Assembly (NCBI GenBank): GCA_964428355.1
Contig: CAYRYU010000049.1
Location: forward strand, 1 to 51,201
Length of the DNA: 51,201 nucleotides
Source: CAYRYU01 sp964428355
Lineage (GTDB): Bacteria > Muiribacteriota > Ozemobacteria > Ozemobacterales > Ozemobacteraceae
Reading direction: 5' to 3'
Positions within the stretch are counted from its first letter, which is position 1. Every line of letters starts with the position of its first letter. Below are positions 1 to 8,180 of the stretch, in pieces. The translations under genes were made by a program, and so were the position numbers. The notes below the pieces were generated by a model, which was not told the origin of the DNA, did no database searches, and was given only the letters and a program-made list of their open reading frames with translations.

Positions 1-590
1 GTTTCCCAGTTGCGGGTTTCGATGGCGGTGTGCCTCCAACCCGTCTCAACGACTTTTCCGACGATGTTGTCGATCTTGATCCAGTCCCCGGGACGGATGG
101 AGGCATCCATCTGCAGGGCAAGCCCTCCGAGCACGTTTCCCAATGTGTCCTGCATCGCAAAACCGATCACCCCGGTCAGAACCGCGGAGGTGGCGATTAT
201 TCCGTTCAGGTTCATTCCCTGGATCTCCAGGTAGTAGAGCCCCCACGCCATCATCGCGACCGCGGTAAGGATATCCTGAAGGATGCGAGGGGACTGGAAC
301 CCGACGAACGGGAGGACCCCCCGGAAAAACGAGATCGCGAAAAGGCGGAGGACCGCCAAACCCTCAATGAATAGCGCGAATCCCTTCAGGAGTCCCACCC
401 AGTTCCCGGGACCCGGGGTCCCACCGTTTCCCAGGAGGCCTACCAGGCCGACCGCGACCAGGAAAACCTTCAGGGTGTTGAGGATTGCCGGCCGTTCGCC
501 AGGAACACGTTTCCAGGAAAGTGCCGAGGCAAGCAGGACGAAAATGAGGACTATGCCCAGATTGGGGTGGATGCTTTCGAAGAGTCCCAT
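1..590 (-). CDS. MscS-family mechanosensitive channel, C-terminal end cut by window edge
   Basis: The minus-strand frame starts at ATG 590 and stays open to base 1, giving about 196 residues with no stop. The start is fixed by an in-frame TGA 15 bases upstream. The N-terminal part has several hydrophobic segments (FVLLASAL, LKVFLVAVGLVGLL, FALFIEGLAVLRLF, ILTAVAMMAWGLYYL). These are followed by the MscS pore-lining helix and beta domain, read as GVIGFAMQDTLGNVLGGLAL, then IRPGDWIKID and WRHTAIETRNWE. This block is diagnostic for MscS-like channels, which open under membrane tension and release solutes during hypo-osmotic shock. It is the last gene of the minus-strand cluster, 107 bases after the ankyrin gene. 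Which MscS subfamily cannot be said without the missing C-terminus. Confidence 0.88.
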   Translation of the reverse strand, partial: MGLFESIHPNLGIVLIFVLLASALSWKRVPGERPAILNTLKVFLVAVGLVGLLGNGGTPGPGNWVGLLKGFALFIEGLAVLRLFAISFFRGVLPFVGFQSPRILQDILTAVAMMAWGLYYLEIQGMNLNGIIATSAVLTGVIGFAMQDTLGNVLGGLALQMDASIRPGDWIKIDNIVGKVVETGWRHTAIETRNWE

Positions 591-697
591 CGTTTTTCGC
601 CTTCAACCGAGCCCGCTCAATCCGGGCGGAATCGGAAGAATTCTACCACAACCGCGAAAGCCGCGGGGCGATGGAGACGAAAGAACGGATGTCTCGA

Positions 698-1153
698 TCA
701 ACGGGCGCCGTAGCGGAGCAGCATGCTGAAGATCTTCCGTGACCGGTTGGCCTCGTGAGCGACTTTCAGCGGACTTCTTCCGGCGGTGTCGATCACGTTC
801 ACATCCGCCCCCGCTTTCAGGAGCATTTCGACGATCTCTTCGAATCGTGAAACGGGGATCTCTCTCGCGAAGGGCGTTTCCAGGTCGGTTCCTTCCTTCG
901 CCGCCTCGTGGAGCGCCGTGGACCTGCGGAAATCGAGCATGTTGACTGGCGCATGGTGGAGCAGCAGGATGTCCACCACCTCGGTCTTTCCGTTCCGGGC
1001 GGCCAGATGAAGGGGAGTGTTCCCGTCGGTGTTCATGAGCCCGGTTTGCGCACCGTGGGCGAGAAGGAGCTTGACGATATCGGGAAAACCGCGCTGGGCG
1101 GCGACGTGGAGCGGCGTAGAGTTCCGGAGGTTGTCCCTGGCGTCGACTTTTGC
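698..1153 (-). CDS. Ankyrin-repeat protein, N-terminus lost in assembly gap
   Basis: The 151 visible residues begin at the edge of the 1154-1253 gap and end at TGA 698. They consist almost entirely of ankyrin repeats: STPLHVAAQRGFPDIVKLLL, NTPLHLAARNGKTEVVDILL, STALHEAAKEGT (with an insertion before FEEIVEMLLKAGADV) and a degenerate last repeat RSPLKVAHEANRSRKIFSML. Ankyrin repeats bind other proteins, so a scaffold or inhibitor role is likely, but no partner is shown. The frame runs through the gap into the kinase upstream only because Ns hide the stop and start; ankyrin and PrkA sequences are not expected in one chain. Total length and any signal peptide are unknown. Confidence 0.85.
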   Translation of the reverse strand, partial: AKVDARDNLRNSTPLHVAAQRGFPDIVKLLLAHGAQTGLMNTDGNTPLHLAARNGKTEVVDILLLHHAPVNMLDFRRSTALHEAAKEGTDLETPFAREIPVSRFEEIVEMLLKAGADVNVIDTAGRSPLKVAHEANRSRKIFSMLLRYGAR

Positions 1154-1253
1154 NNNNNNNNNNNNNNNNNNNNNNNNNNNNNNNNNNNNNNNNNNNNNNN
1201 NNNNNNNNNNNNNNNNNNNNNNNNNNNNNNNNNNNNNNNNNNNNNNNNNNNNN
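1154..1253. other. Assembly gap (100 N), real missing sequence
   Basis: A run of 100 Ns. The flanks share no overlap, so the gap stands for sequence of unknown length. It separates the C-terminal end of the second PrkA-like kinase from the N-terminal end of the ankyrin protein. Confidence 0.97.
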
Positions 1254-2767
1254 TCGAGGATGTTCTGTCTCGCGGTCTTGGTGAACTGGGCGAACATCTC
1301 CTTGAACTGCTTGGTTTCGGTAATCTTCTTGCCCTCGACCTTGATCTCCTTTGCCAGGGTCAAGGAGGCATACTCTTCGATCGCTTCGCGCCGGTAGCGC
1401 TCCTTGACAACGGTATAGGCGTTGTGCCCGATCAGGTGGGTCTCGACGATGTCAAGGAAATCCTCCGTCACGACCAGTTCCTCGTTGTTGAGGTAGACGT
1501 TCTTGATCGTGTCGCCGACGTTATGGAGGATCGCAACGAGGTAGTTGAGTATGGTTTTCGAGATTTCCTCCTCGTTGTAATCGTACATCGAGTCCTTGAC
1601 CTCCTTGAGGACCATGAAGTCGTAAAGGTCGGTCAGGTGTTTGAGGAAATCCCTGGGGATCTTGCGCTTGAAATCACGGTTCTCGTCCATGAAAAACTCG
1701 AGCACGTGTCTCATCGTGATCGGGCGTTTCTTCGAGTGCTTGGAATAGAACTCGTCGAAGATCTGGTTGGACTCCCGGCCGCTGAATCCCTCGTGGCCGT
1801 CGTGTTCGGACTCGGCAAGGATGTTTTTCCGGATCTCGGGCTTGAAGTTGGCTTTGTCTTCCTTGGTCAACCAGTCGGGGATGATTCCGGAGTAGAGGTA
1901 CATCTTCAGGATGAAGAAATCCGGGTCGCAGTATTTCTGGTAGGCGGAATCGTCGTCGATCCAGTCGGAAATAGTCCGCGACTCGCTTTTGATGCGCGAG
2001 GAGATGATGGTCTTCGCGAAGTTCTCCAGCACGTGGGGCATGAACCGAAGCTTTATCTGGTCGCCGAAGGTATTGATGTAGATCTTGATCTCGGTATTGA
2101 AATCGAGGACGTATGGAACCATGATTTCATGAATGCGGTCTTTCAGGGAAAGATCGACCGATGCATCGCGCTTCTTGTCGACCTCGCCGATGTTCTCGAG
2201 GTCTCCGGGGTTCATCAACACGATGAAGAGTGATTTGACCCGCTCCTCAACCTCCTGGACCTTGTGCACCTCGTCGCTGATGATGCCATGAAGGTCGAGA
2301 AACCGCTGGACGTTCCTGGCTTTGAGGTCCATCAGTGCCATGATTCCCTGGTTCGTGTTCGCGTATCCCGAGTAGAGATATTTCACCTTGTGGCTGTTTT
2401 GGAAAAACTCGTTGAGGAAAGTCTGGATCTGTTCGTTTGTGCGGACGATGTGCTTGTCGTGCTCGTCACCGGAGTTGAAGACCGATATACCGGTGCTCTG
2501 GCGCCGATCGAAGAAGTGTCTCCGAGCATGGATCATGGAGAAAACCTTCTGGACCGGAAATCGCTCCAGCAACGAGTTGAAAATGCTGGAGCAGATAGTG
2601 CACGGGTCGTCCTTGAAGACCCACTGGTACTGCTTGTGCTTGAAGAGCCGGCGTTTGAACTCACCCTCCGGAATCATGGACTTCAACATGTCGTAGCGGT
2701 AGGGGCGGGGGATCATCAGGAACGGATTGTCGTGGCTGGGACATGGAACCTCGAAAGATGAACTTCC
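1254..2767 (-). CDS. Second PrkA-family (YeaG-like) serine kinase, both ends in gaps
   Basis: About 504 residues are readable. Near the N-terminal gap is PCPSHDNPFLMIP, which matches the proline/histidine motif after the Walker A region of PrkA/YeaG (CPMHEEP.LIP type). Further on, GISVFNSGDE, NTNQGIMALMDLKARN and MVPYVLDFNTEIKIY correspond to YeaG segments around the AAA sensor region and the C-terminal kinase part. PrkA kinases phosphorylate serine/threonine and work with YeaH and SpoVR-type partners. The Walker A segment is missing; from PrkA and YeaG I expect roughly 140-170 further N-terminal residues in the gap at 2768-2867. It is clearly diverged from the PrkA at 5902-7947 and is encoded just after spoVR in the same direction. 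The last residues lie in the 1154-1253 gap. Confidence 0.78.
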
Positions 2768-2867
2768 NNNNNNNNNNNNNNNNNNNNNNNNNNNNNNNNN
2801 NNNNNNNNNNNNNNNNNNNNNNNNNNNNNNNNNNNNNNNNNNNNNNNNNNNNNNNNNNNNNNNNNNN
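2768..2867. other. Assembly gap (100 N) hiding the start of the second PrkA-like kinase
   Basis: The flanks share only three bases, so this is not an overlap artefact. SpoVR stops 14 bases from one edge, while the kinase is already well past its ATP-binding loop at the other. The true gap is therefore probably several hundred bases long rather than 100. Confidence 0.95.
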
Positions 2868-2880
2868 TCCCTTCCGTTTC

Positions 2881-4536
2881 TCAGTCCACCGTCTGTTTGG
2901 ACAGTTTCCTGTCTTCCATGGTGTAAATGACCTTTTGGAACTTCATCTCGACTTCCCTGCCGTCGTCGGTCTTGGAATCGTAGTCTTCCTGGACATCGCG
3001 TGGAATCCGGCTCTCGTCTATCTCGTGGGTTTCGAGGACCACCTTTTTCCCCCAAAGGAACTCGATGCCGAGCATTGTGTTGTGGATATACTCCCTGACC
3101 AGCTCTTTCCCCTCGAAATGGTGGATGAGGTGCAGGTGACCGGTTTCGCGGGTGTGCACATCGTCGATCGTTATACTGGGAGGGTGGTAGAGATCGTCGA
3201 TCATCTGTTTCTTGAAGTCCTCAGCACGACGGCTCTTGATGTAATACTCCCAGACTCCCTTCTGGCGGTTGGCGCGCCGACCCGTCACGAAGAGCTTGAA
3301 CTCGTTCACGAAATCCTGGTCGATGTAGGCGTTGAGCGCCGTGAAATCCGAGTGGAAGGCGCGGACGTTGTGGATGAACTCGAGGCCTTTTCCGGTCTGA
3401 TGGTCGAACTTCGTCCTTCTCTGGACGTCGAGGAGTTTCTCGTAGTCGAAAGAGATCATTCCGCGGTCGGCTTTAGCCTCGAGATACTTGAACAGCCGGA
3501 GGCCGATCGCATAGGGATTGGAGCCGACGCGGGGCATCGAAACCACTCCGGCGTTGATCTTGGAGAATTCTATCTCGTGGGTACGCATCCGGGGATCCAT
3601 CATGAAGAGCTTCTCGTGCCAGTAACTTGCCCAGCCTTCGTTGAGGATCTTGGTCCGGATCTGGGGTTGGAAATAGAGGGATGTCTCGCGGACGATCTGG
3701 ATCACCCGCTTCATCCACTCGTTCTCGTCCTTGTTGAGTTTATCCGAGAACTCGGAGATGTACATCATGACATCGGTGGCGGGTGCCTTGGCAGCCTTGG
3801 GCCGTTTTTCATATTTTACGCTGAAATCCACGTATTTCTTGTTAACGTAGATCAGGAAAAGAGTCCGGGCGGTATCGGCCCCATGCTTCCGGTTGAGGTC
3901 ATTTAGAACCTCGAGCTCCTCGATGAATTTGAAAGTGCTGACCTTCTGGACCTTCTGAAGGTATTCGTCAAAGAAGAAGTCGATTCGGCCCTGGTCGGAG
4001 GAGGCGGAAACCTTCGGGGGATCCGCGTTCAGCTGGCCGTAGAAATCGACGATGTTGTCGATGGCACGTGCGAACTCGATGACGTAATCGACCCAGCGTC
4101 CGTTCTCGTGCCTGAGCTCTTCGATAACCTGAGCGTGGGCGCGGGCCCTTCCGAGGAAGTCATCGAGCCAGGTCTTGCGGAAGAAGACGTTGTTCTGGAA
4201 GAAATCGATGTGGGCGATAACGTGATAGAAGATCATCACGTTCAGCCAGTCGGGGTTGTTGTCGTTGTAGAAAGATATGGGAGGGCGCGTGTTGATGACG
4301 GTCTCATAAGGGTTGTGGGGGTAGAGTTCGTATTTTCCCTTGTCCTGGAGGACGAAGATGTCATTCACCCAGTAATCGTACAAGGTGGGGATCATCCCCT
4401 TCGGGGACAGCTTGATCATGTCCTCGTTGGTGGTAATGAACTCCAGGGTCTCGTCGCGGAACTGGAGGCCGTTGTCCCGCGCGACGCGCTTGCATTCTTC
4501 GACGATCTGCTTAAGTTCGTTTCTTACAAGTTCCAT
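2881..4536 (-). CDS. spoVR: SpoVR/YcgB family protein
   Basis: 551 residues, slightly longer than SpoVR of Bacillus (~468) or YcgB of E. coli (~510). Family signatures are clear: TKILNEGWASYWH near the middle (the usual form is TKI.NEGWA.FWH), followed by NPYAIGLRLF, and an N-terminal DYWVNDIFV region. SpoVR proteins have no settled biochemical activity; they are needed for spore cortex in Bacillus and co-occur with PrkA and YeaH in many non-sporulating bacteria, where the group is tied to nutrient stress. The start ATG lies three bases after the stop of the upstream vWA gene, so the two are co-transcribed and probably translationally coupled. The stop at 2881 lies just before an assembly gap. 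Confidence 0.93.
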   Translation of the reverse strand: MELVRNELKQIVEECKRVARDNGLQFRDETLEFITTNEDMIKLSPKGMIPTLYDYWVNDIFVLQDKGKYELYPHNPYETVINTRPPISFYNDNNPDWLNVMIFYHVIAHIDFFQNNVFFRKTWLDDFLGRARAHAQVIEELRHENGRWVDYVIEFARAIDNIVDFYGQLNADPPKVSASSDQGRIDFFFDEYLQKVQKVSTFKFIEELEVLNDLNRKHGADTARTLFLIYVNKKYVDFSVKYEKRPKAAKAPATDVMMYISEFSDKLNKDENEWMKRVIQIVRETSLYFQPQIRTKILNEGWASYWHEKLFMMDPRMRTHEIEFSKINAGVVSMPRVGSNPYAIGLRLFKYLEAKADRGMISFDYEKLLDVQRRTKFDHQTGKGLEFIHNVRAFHSDFTALNAYIDQDFVNEFKLFVTGRRANRQKGVWEYYIKSRRAEDFKKQMIDDLYHPPSITIDDVHTRETGHLHLIHHFEGKELVREYIHNTMLGIEFLWGKKVVLETHEIDESRIPRDVQEDYDSKTDDGREVEMKFQKVIYTMEDRKLSKQTVD

Positions 4537-4539
4537 TCG

Positions 4540-5889
4540 CTACTCCACCAGGGCTTTGATGCTGTTGATGAGGTCATCCTGGTTCTTCCTGGTTTCGTCC
4601 AGGACGGTTAGGCGGAGGAGGTCGGGCCTGGTTTCGAGAAGTTTGGAGTTTCCGATGTATTTTTCGACGTAGGATTGGGAGTCGCCTCCGCGGTTCCGGA
4701 CGATGGTGATGCCCATGCGGTTGACGTACCCGAGCATTTTTTCGAGCTCGGGGAGTGCCTCTTTGCCGTCGGAATCGAAGTCGTCGCCGTCGGTTCCCTG
4801 GAAGACGTAGATGTTGTAATCCCGGGCCAGGTTTCCATCCTCGACGATCTTGTTGATGAGCTTGTACGCGGAGGCTATGTTCGTGCCGCCCCCGTTGTTG
4901 AGGCGATAATACTTGACGAAGTTCTCGACCTCTTTCGCCTCGGTATCGTGCAGGACGAACCGTTTCTCGACGCGTTCCTGATACTGGTAAAGGAGCCAGG
5001 AATATATCAGTACGTGTTGGGAGAGGACCACCTCCGTGGTTTCGCCATACATGGAGCCGGAATAGTCGCGGATGAAGAATACGAGCGCCTGGGATTCGTA
5101 TTCCTTCTCACGGGAAACGATGCGGAAGAGAAGGTCGTCGGGGCTGATCACCAGCCTGTCGAAGGAGATATCGTCCGGATCGAAGGTTCCCAGGATCCAG
5201 TTCGTCCGGATGATGTTCTTGAGACTCTTCTTCTTTTCGAGGATCTGGCCGAATTTCCGGTTGACGTCGGTCAGCTCGTAGGTGTACCGGAACAGGGCCG
5301 ACTTTTTACCCTTCTGCTGGATGTTCGGGAGGTGAAACTTTTCGGTGAGGGCTTTCCCGATGTCGAAGGCGCGGGAATCGTCGAGGTCATGGCTTTCACC
5401 CTCGCCTTCGCCGCCCTGACCGCTTCCCTGGCCTTCGCCCTCCTGCTTCAAAGGGGCCTCTCCTATGATCTCCCCTTCCTCGCCTTCACCGCTCCCACCT
5501 TCGTCGCCTCCCTGGCCGGGAACCTTGGGCCGGCTGTCGTGGTAGAATTTTTCCTCGGTCACGGTCGGGACAATGACCGACTTCTTCCCTCGGGGGCTGG
5601 CAATGCGGCCCAGGATGACCTTTTTGGGGAAGCCGTCCTTCTGGCGTTGTTCGTCCCGGTCGAGGAGTTCATCGAGTGTCTGGATACGGAGAGTCGGATC
5701 AGGATTGGGGAGGAAGATCCGGTCGTCGTATTCGTGCATCCGCTTCGGTCCGGGGGGTTCGTCAAGGCCCGCCACCAGAATGCCTCCCGCGAGGTCCCGG
5801 GCGGCCGCTTCCCTGTTATCACGGGGAACACCCGGATCGACGGCCCGCTTTCGCAGGGCCTCGAGGTTTTGGAATAGTCTCTGGTTCAT
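4540..5889 (-). CDS. YeaH/YhbH (DUF444/UPF0229) vWA-like protein
   Basis: 449 residues, close to YeaH (427). Residues 1-170 are charged and low in complexity, with a Gly/Glu-rich linker around 122-166. The second half is a vWA-like domain with a MIDAS motif DYSGSM at 275-280, GGGTNIASAY near 345 as the MIDAS threonine loop, and FQGTDGDDFDSDG as the third metal segment. YeaH-type proteins are the usual partner of the PrkA kinase and are thought to act with SpoVR in stress adaptation. The start lies 12 bases downstream of the prkA stop with AAGGG in front of it. The order prkA - this gene - spoVR matches the functional grouping yeaG-yeaH-ycgB. Confidence 0.92.
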   Translation of the reverse strand: MNQRLFQNLEALRKRAVDPGVPRDNREAAARDLAGGILVAGLDEPPGPKRMHEYDDRIFLPNPDPTLRIQTLDELLDRDEQRQKDGFPKKVILGRIASPRGKKSVIVPTVTEEKFYHDSRPKVPGQGGDEGGSGEGEEGEIIGEAPLKQEGEGQGSGQGGEGEGESHDLDDSRAFDIGKALTEKFHLPNIQQKGKKSALFRYTYELTDVNRKFGQILEKKKSLKNIIRTNWILGTFDPDDISFDRLVISPDDLLFRIVSREKEYESQALVFFIRDYSGSMYGETTEVVLSQHVLIYSWLLYQYQERVEKRFVLHDTEAKEVENFVKYYRLNNGGGTNIASAYKLINKIVEDGNLARDYNIYVFQGTDGDDFDSDGKEALPELEKMLGYVNRMGITIVRNRGGDSQSYVEKYIGNSKLLETRPDLLRLTVLDETRKNQDDLINSIKALVE

Positions 5890-5901
5890 GGGCTTCGGCC
5901 C

Positions 5902-7947
5902 TTACTTGTTGCTGTCGGGCTTGCAGTAGAATTCGAGGGTCTTGCGGGCGCAGGTCTTGCAATACTTCAGTTTCTCGATCATCACGGTGAAGAGCCTGTC
6001 GAACAGTTTCTTGTTCTCTTCATTCGTGGGATTGGCGAGGGCACCGGCGAGGCTTCCAGCCCCGGAAATGTCCGTGTTCAGCCGGTATTCCGTGACGGCT
6101 TTCTTGAGCTTCTCGTTGTCCATGAAACAGTAGTTGGGGTCCTGGGTGACGCGTCTCGCGTAGATGGCGCGGATCTGTGCCCTGTGTTGTTCGCGGGTTT
6201 CCCGGGTGTTGAGGCCGAGTCGCTGCTCGACGCCGTTAATGAAGGTCTCGTCGATCTTGAGCGGCTTTTCCTGGTTCCCTTCCCTGATCCGGACGATCTT
6301 TTCAGGGCCATCCTGGTCGTTGGAGACCACGATCATGTTGACGTAGTTCATGACCTCCTTCTTGATCGCCTCGGGATCGTTCATGTAGGCGTTGAAAATC
6401 TCTGTTTTGATCCGTTCCTTGTAGAGGCCTTCGGCGACCTCGAGAACCTTGAGATACCATTCCTGTTCCTTCTTCTCGGGAATGTTGTCGTAGATCTCGC
6501 GCCGGACGCTCTCGAAAGCGTTTCCACCGAACATGCACTCCTCTTCTTGTGTCTCATTGAGACTGAGAAGTTGCTGGATTGCCCTGCCGAGGCCGCGCTG
6601 GCCAATTCCGGAATGGCCGAACCGCTCGTTGATCTTGGACCGTTTGCTCAGTTCATCTATGATCTCGCCGAGAGTCTTGATGCTCTTCTCGCCGGCAACC
6701 TCACCGGCACCGAGATGCAGCATCTCCCTGGGGCTGAGCCTTTCGTCTTTGGGAAGGCGGGTCAGGACGACCGAGGTGGAGAGGGCGTAATTCAGATTGG
6801 GGTCTTCATGAAGGGACTTTCCGGCGACCGTGGTCTTGGTCTTGCTTCCGATCGCGATCGTCGTAAGGCTTTCCTGGAGCCGGTAATCCGTGTTGTGAGG
6901 GACGTAGAAGATCTTGCACCGGTCGTAGATCGGCGCCTGCTCCTTGTTCTCGCTGAACTTCTGGTACTCGACGATGTTGCTCGTCGCGATGATGAGGGTG
7001 TCCATCGGCCACTTGTAGGCGTTCAGTTCGATCTCCCGGTTCTGGATGACCCCGAGATAGATCTGCACGAGGTCGGTCTTGTTCTTGAACAACTCGTCGC
7101 TGAAATGGATTCCCCCGCCGGCGACGCGTGCCAGGACGCCTCTCCGGAGGTCGTATCGGTAGGGGTTGTTGGAGTCCTGGAGGTAGAGGAGCCGCTGGAC
7201 CGACTCGTCTCCGACGAGGTCCGCACCCGAGGATGTGATCTTGTCCTTCGCCTGGTATTTTCCGGTGAGGGTTCCGAGGACTCCTCCGACGGGGACCGGA
7301 ACGATCTCGATGAAGTCGTTCAGGATCTTCTTGACATCGTTGTTCGTAAGGGCGCGGAGGTCCTCGAGTATGTAAGCCGTGCATGCGCCGAGGGGGCGGT
7401 AATCCTTGTAGAATGTTGCGATCTCGTTGTCCTTGAACCCGAAAGACGCGAGGAACTTCTTGTTCTCCTCCCGGTCTTTGTGTAGGTTCATGGCCAAAAT
7501 CACGGGGTCTTCGTAGGTCTGGGATTCGATCGAATGGATCTTCCCGTAGCTTCCGATCGCTTCGAGGCCCTTGAAGCGGAAGGTATACTTGCGGTTCTTG
7601 TCGTGGGAGAGGAAATCTCTGTAAAGTTCGCAGACCTTGTCCACGAAAAAGGTCTTGCCGTTTCCGGGTTCACCCACCAGCACGAACGCCATCTCTTTCG
7701 AAGAGCCGTTTTCGGCGGCATCCTTCACATAGGAGACGAAGCTGTTGATGAGATCGAACATCCCCACCACCGGGCGCGGGCCTTCCCGAAAAACTCCGAA
7801 ATCGTAGGTGGTCTTCCCGTTGACCGTGATCTTGTCGATCTTCTTGGGATCGTCCAGGATCATCCGGGATACGAGCCGGAAAACGTTCTCGAAGCGGTGA
7901 TTTCCCTCGCGGAGCTCTTTCAGATACTGATTGAGATTTCTTGCCAT
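5902..7947 (-). CDS. prkA: Serine protein kinase PrkA (YeaG-type AAA kinase)
   Basis: 681 residues (YeaG is 644). The N-terminal AAA domain has Walker A GEPGNGKT at 92-99. A later LIIATSNIVEYQKF segment, followed by PIYDRCKIFYVPHNTDYRLQE, aligns with YeaG ILAHSN...FLDRVYIVKVPY. The C-terminal third, rich in long charged helices (EIFNAYMNDPEAIKKEV), is the PrkA kinase-like part. The last residues contain several cysteines (YCKTCARKTLEFYC), which is unusual for the family and could bind metal. PrkA phosphorylates serine/threonine in stationary-phase or stress programmes. It is first in the operon: GGGGGAA lies seven bases before ATG, and a good sigma70-type promoter sits about 70 bases upstream (8016-8044). 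Confidence 0.92.
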   Translation of the reverse strand: MARNLNQYLKELREGNHRFENVFRLVSRMILDDPKKIDKITVNGKTTYDFGVFREGPRPVVGMFDLINSFVSYVKDAAENGSSKEMAFVLVGEPGNGKTFFVDKVCELYRDFLSHDKNRKYTFRFKGLEAIGSYGKIHSIESQTYEDPVILAMNLHKDREENKKFLASFGFKDNEIATFYKDYRPLGACTAYILEDLRALTNNDVKKILNDFIEIVPVPVGGVLGTLTGKYQAKDKITSSGADLVGDESVQRLLYLQDSNNPYRYDLRRGVLARVAGGGIHFSDELFKNKTDLVQIYLGVIQNREIELNAYKWPMDTLIIATSNIVEYQKFSENKEQAPIYDRCKIFYVPHNTDYRLQESLTTIAIGSKTKTTVAGKSLHEDPNLNYALSTSVVLTRLPKDERLSPREMLHLGAGEVAGEKSIKTLGEIIDELSKRSKINERFGHSGIGQRGLGRAIQQLLSLNETQEEECMFGGNAFESVRREIYDNIPEKKEQEWYLKVLEVAEGLYKERIKTEIFNAYMNDPEAIKKEVMNYVNMIVVSNDQDGPEKIVRIREGNQEKPLKIDETFINGVEQRLGLNTRETREQHRAQIRAIYARRVTQDPNYCFMDNEKLKKAVTEYRLNTDISGAGSLAGALANPTNEENKKLFDRLFTVMIEKLKYCKTCARKTLEFYCKPDSNK

Positions 7948-8012
7948 TCCTATTCCCCCGTTGCGAATTGGATGAAAATATCACGAGATCCTGGAAGTTT
8001 CGAATCTCCTAA

Positions 8013-8044
8013 TGCACAATACCTTAGGGAAAGAAGTTGTGCAA
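8013..8044 (-). promoter_or_regulatory. Promoter of the prkA operon with embedded inverted repeat
   Basis: On the minus strand TTGCAC (8044-8039) is separated by exactly 17 bases from TATTGT (8021-8016), a good sigma70-like promoter about 70 bases before the prkA ATG. The two boxes overlap the arms of a perfect 7-bp inverted repeat, TGCACAA at 8013-8019 and TTGTGCA at 8037-8043. A dimeric repressor binding these arms would cover both promoter boxes; this is inference. The rest of 7948-8180 shows nothing else recognisable. Confidence 0.5.
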
Positions 8045-8180
8045 GCCCGGCAGGAAACTTCTTCCAGAAACCCTTTGGGGGAAATGATGGATCACCCGTC
8101 GGTTGGGGTTTCCCGATCGGAATTCAGGGCACCGGTTTCCCTCGGTGGCCATTCCCGGTCCGGTCGAAACCCCTACACTC

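Noticed and set aside
649..664. Small CCGCG/CGCGG inverted repeat between the ankyrin and MscS genes as a terminator
   Set aside because: The stem is only about five base pairs and no T-run follows on the minus strand.
908..2233. Long plus-strand open frame across the kinase fragment
   Set aside because: Antisense to a clear PrkA-type coding sequence, with Leu/Val/Asp-rich composition typical of a GC-rich complement.
698..3055. One continuous minus-strand frame joining part of SpoVR's 3' region, the second kinase and the ankyrin protein
   Set aside because: The continuity depends on two N gaps that hide stops and starts; the parts belong to unrelated families.
4675..5877. 400-codon plus-strand open frame
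   Set aside because: Antisense to the YeaH-like vWA gene, whose MIDAS motif fixes the true strand.
6184..7485. 433-codon plus-strand open frame
   Set aside because: Antisense to prkA; no ribosome site and no domain.
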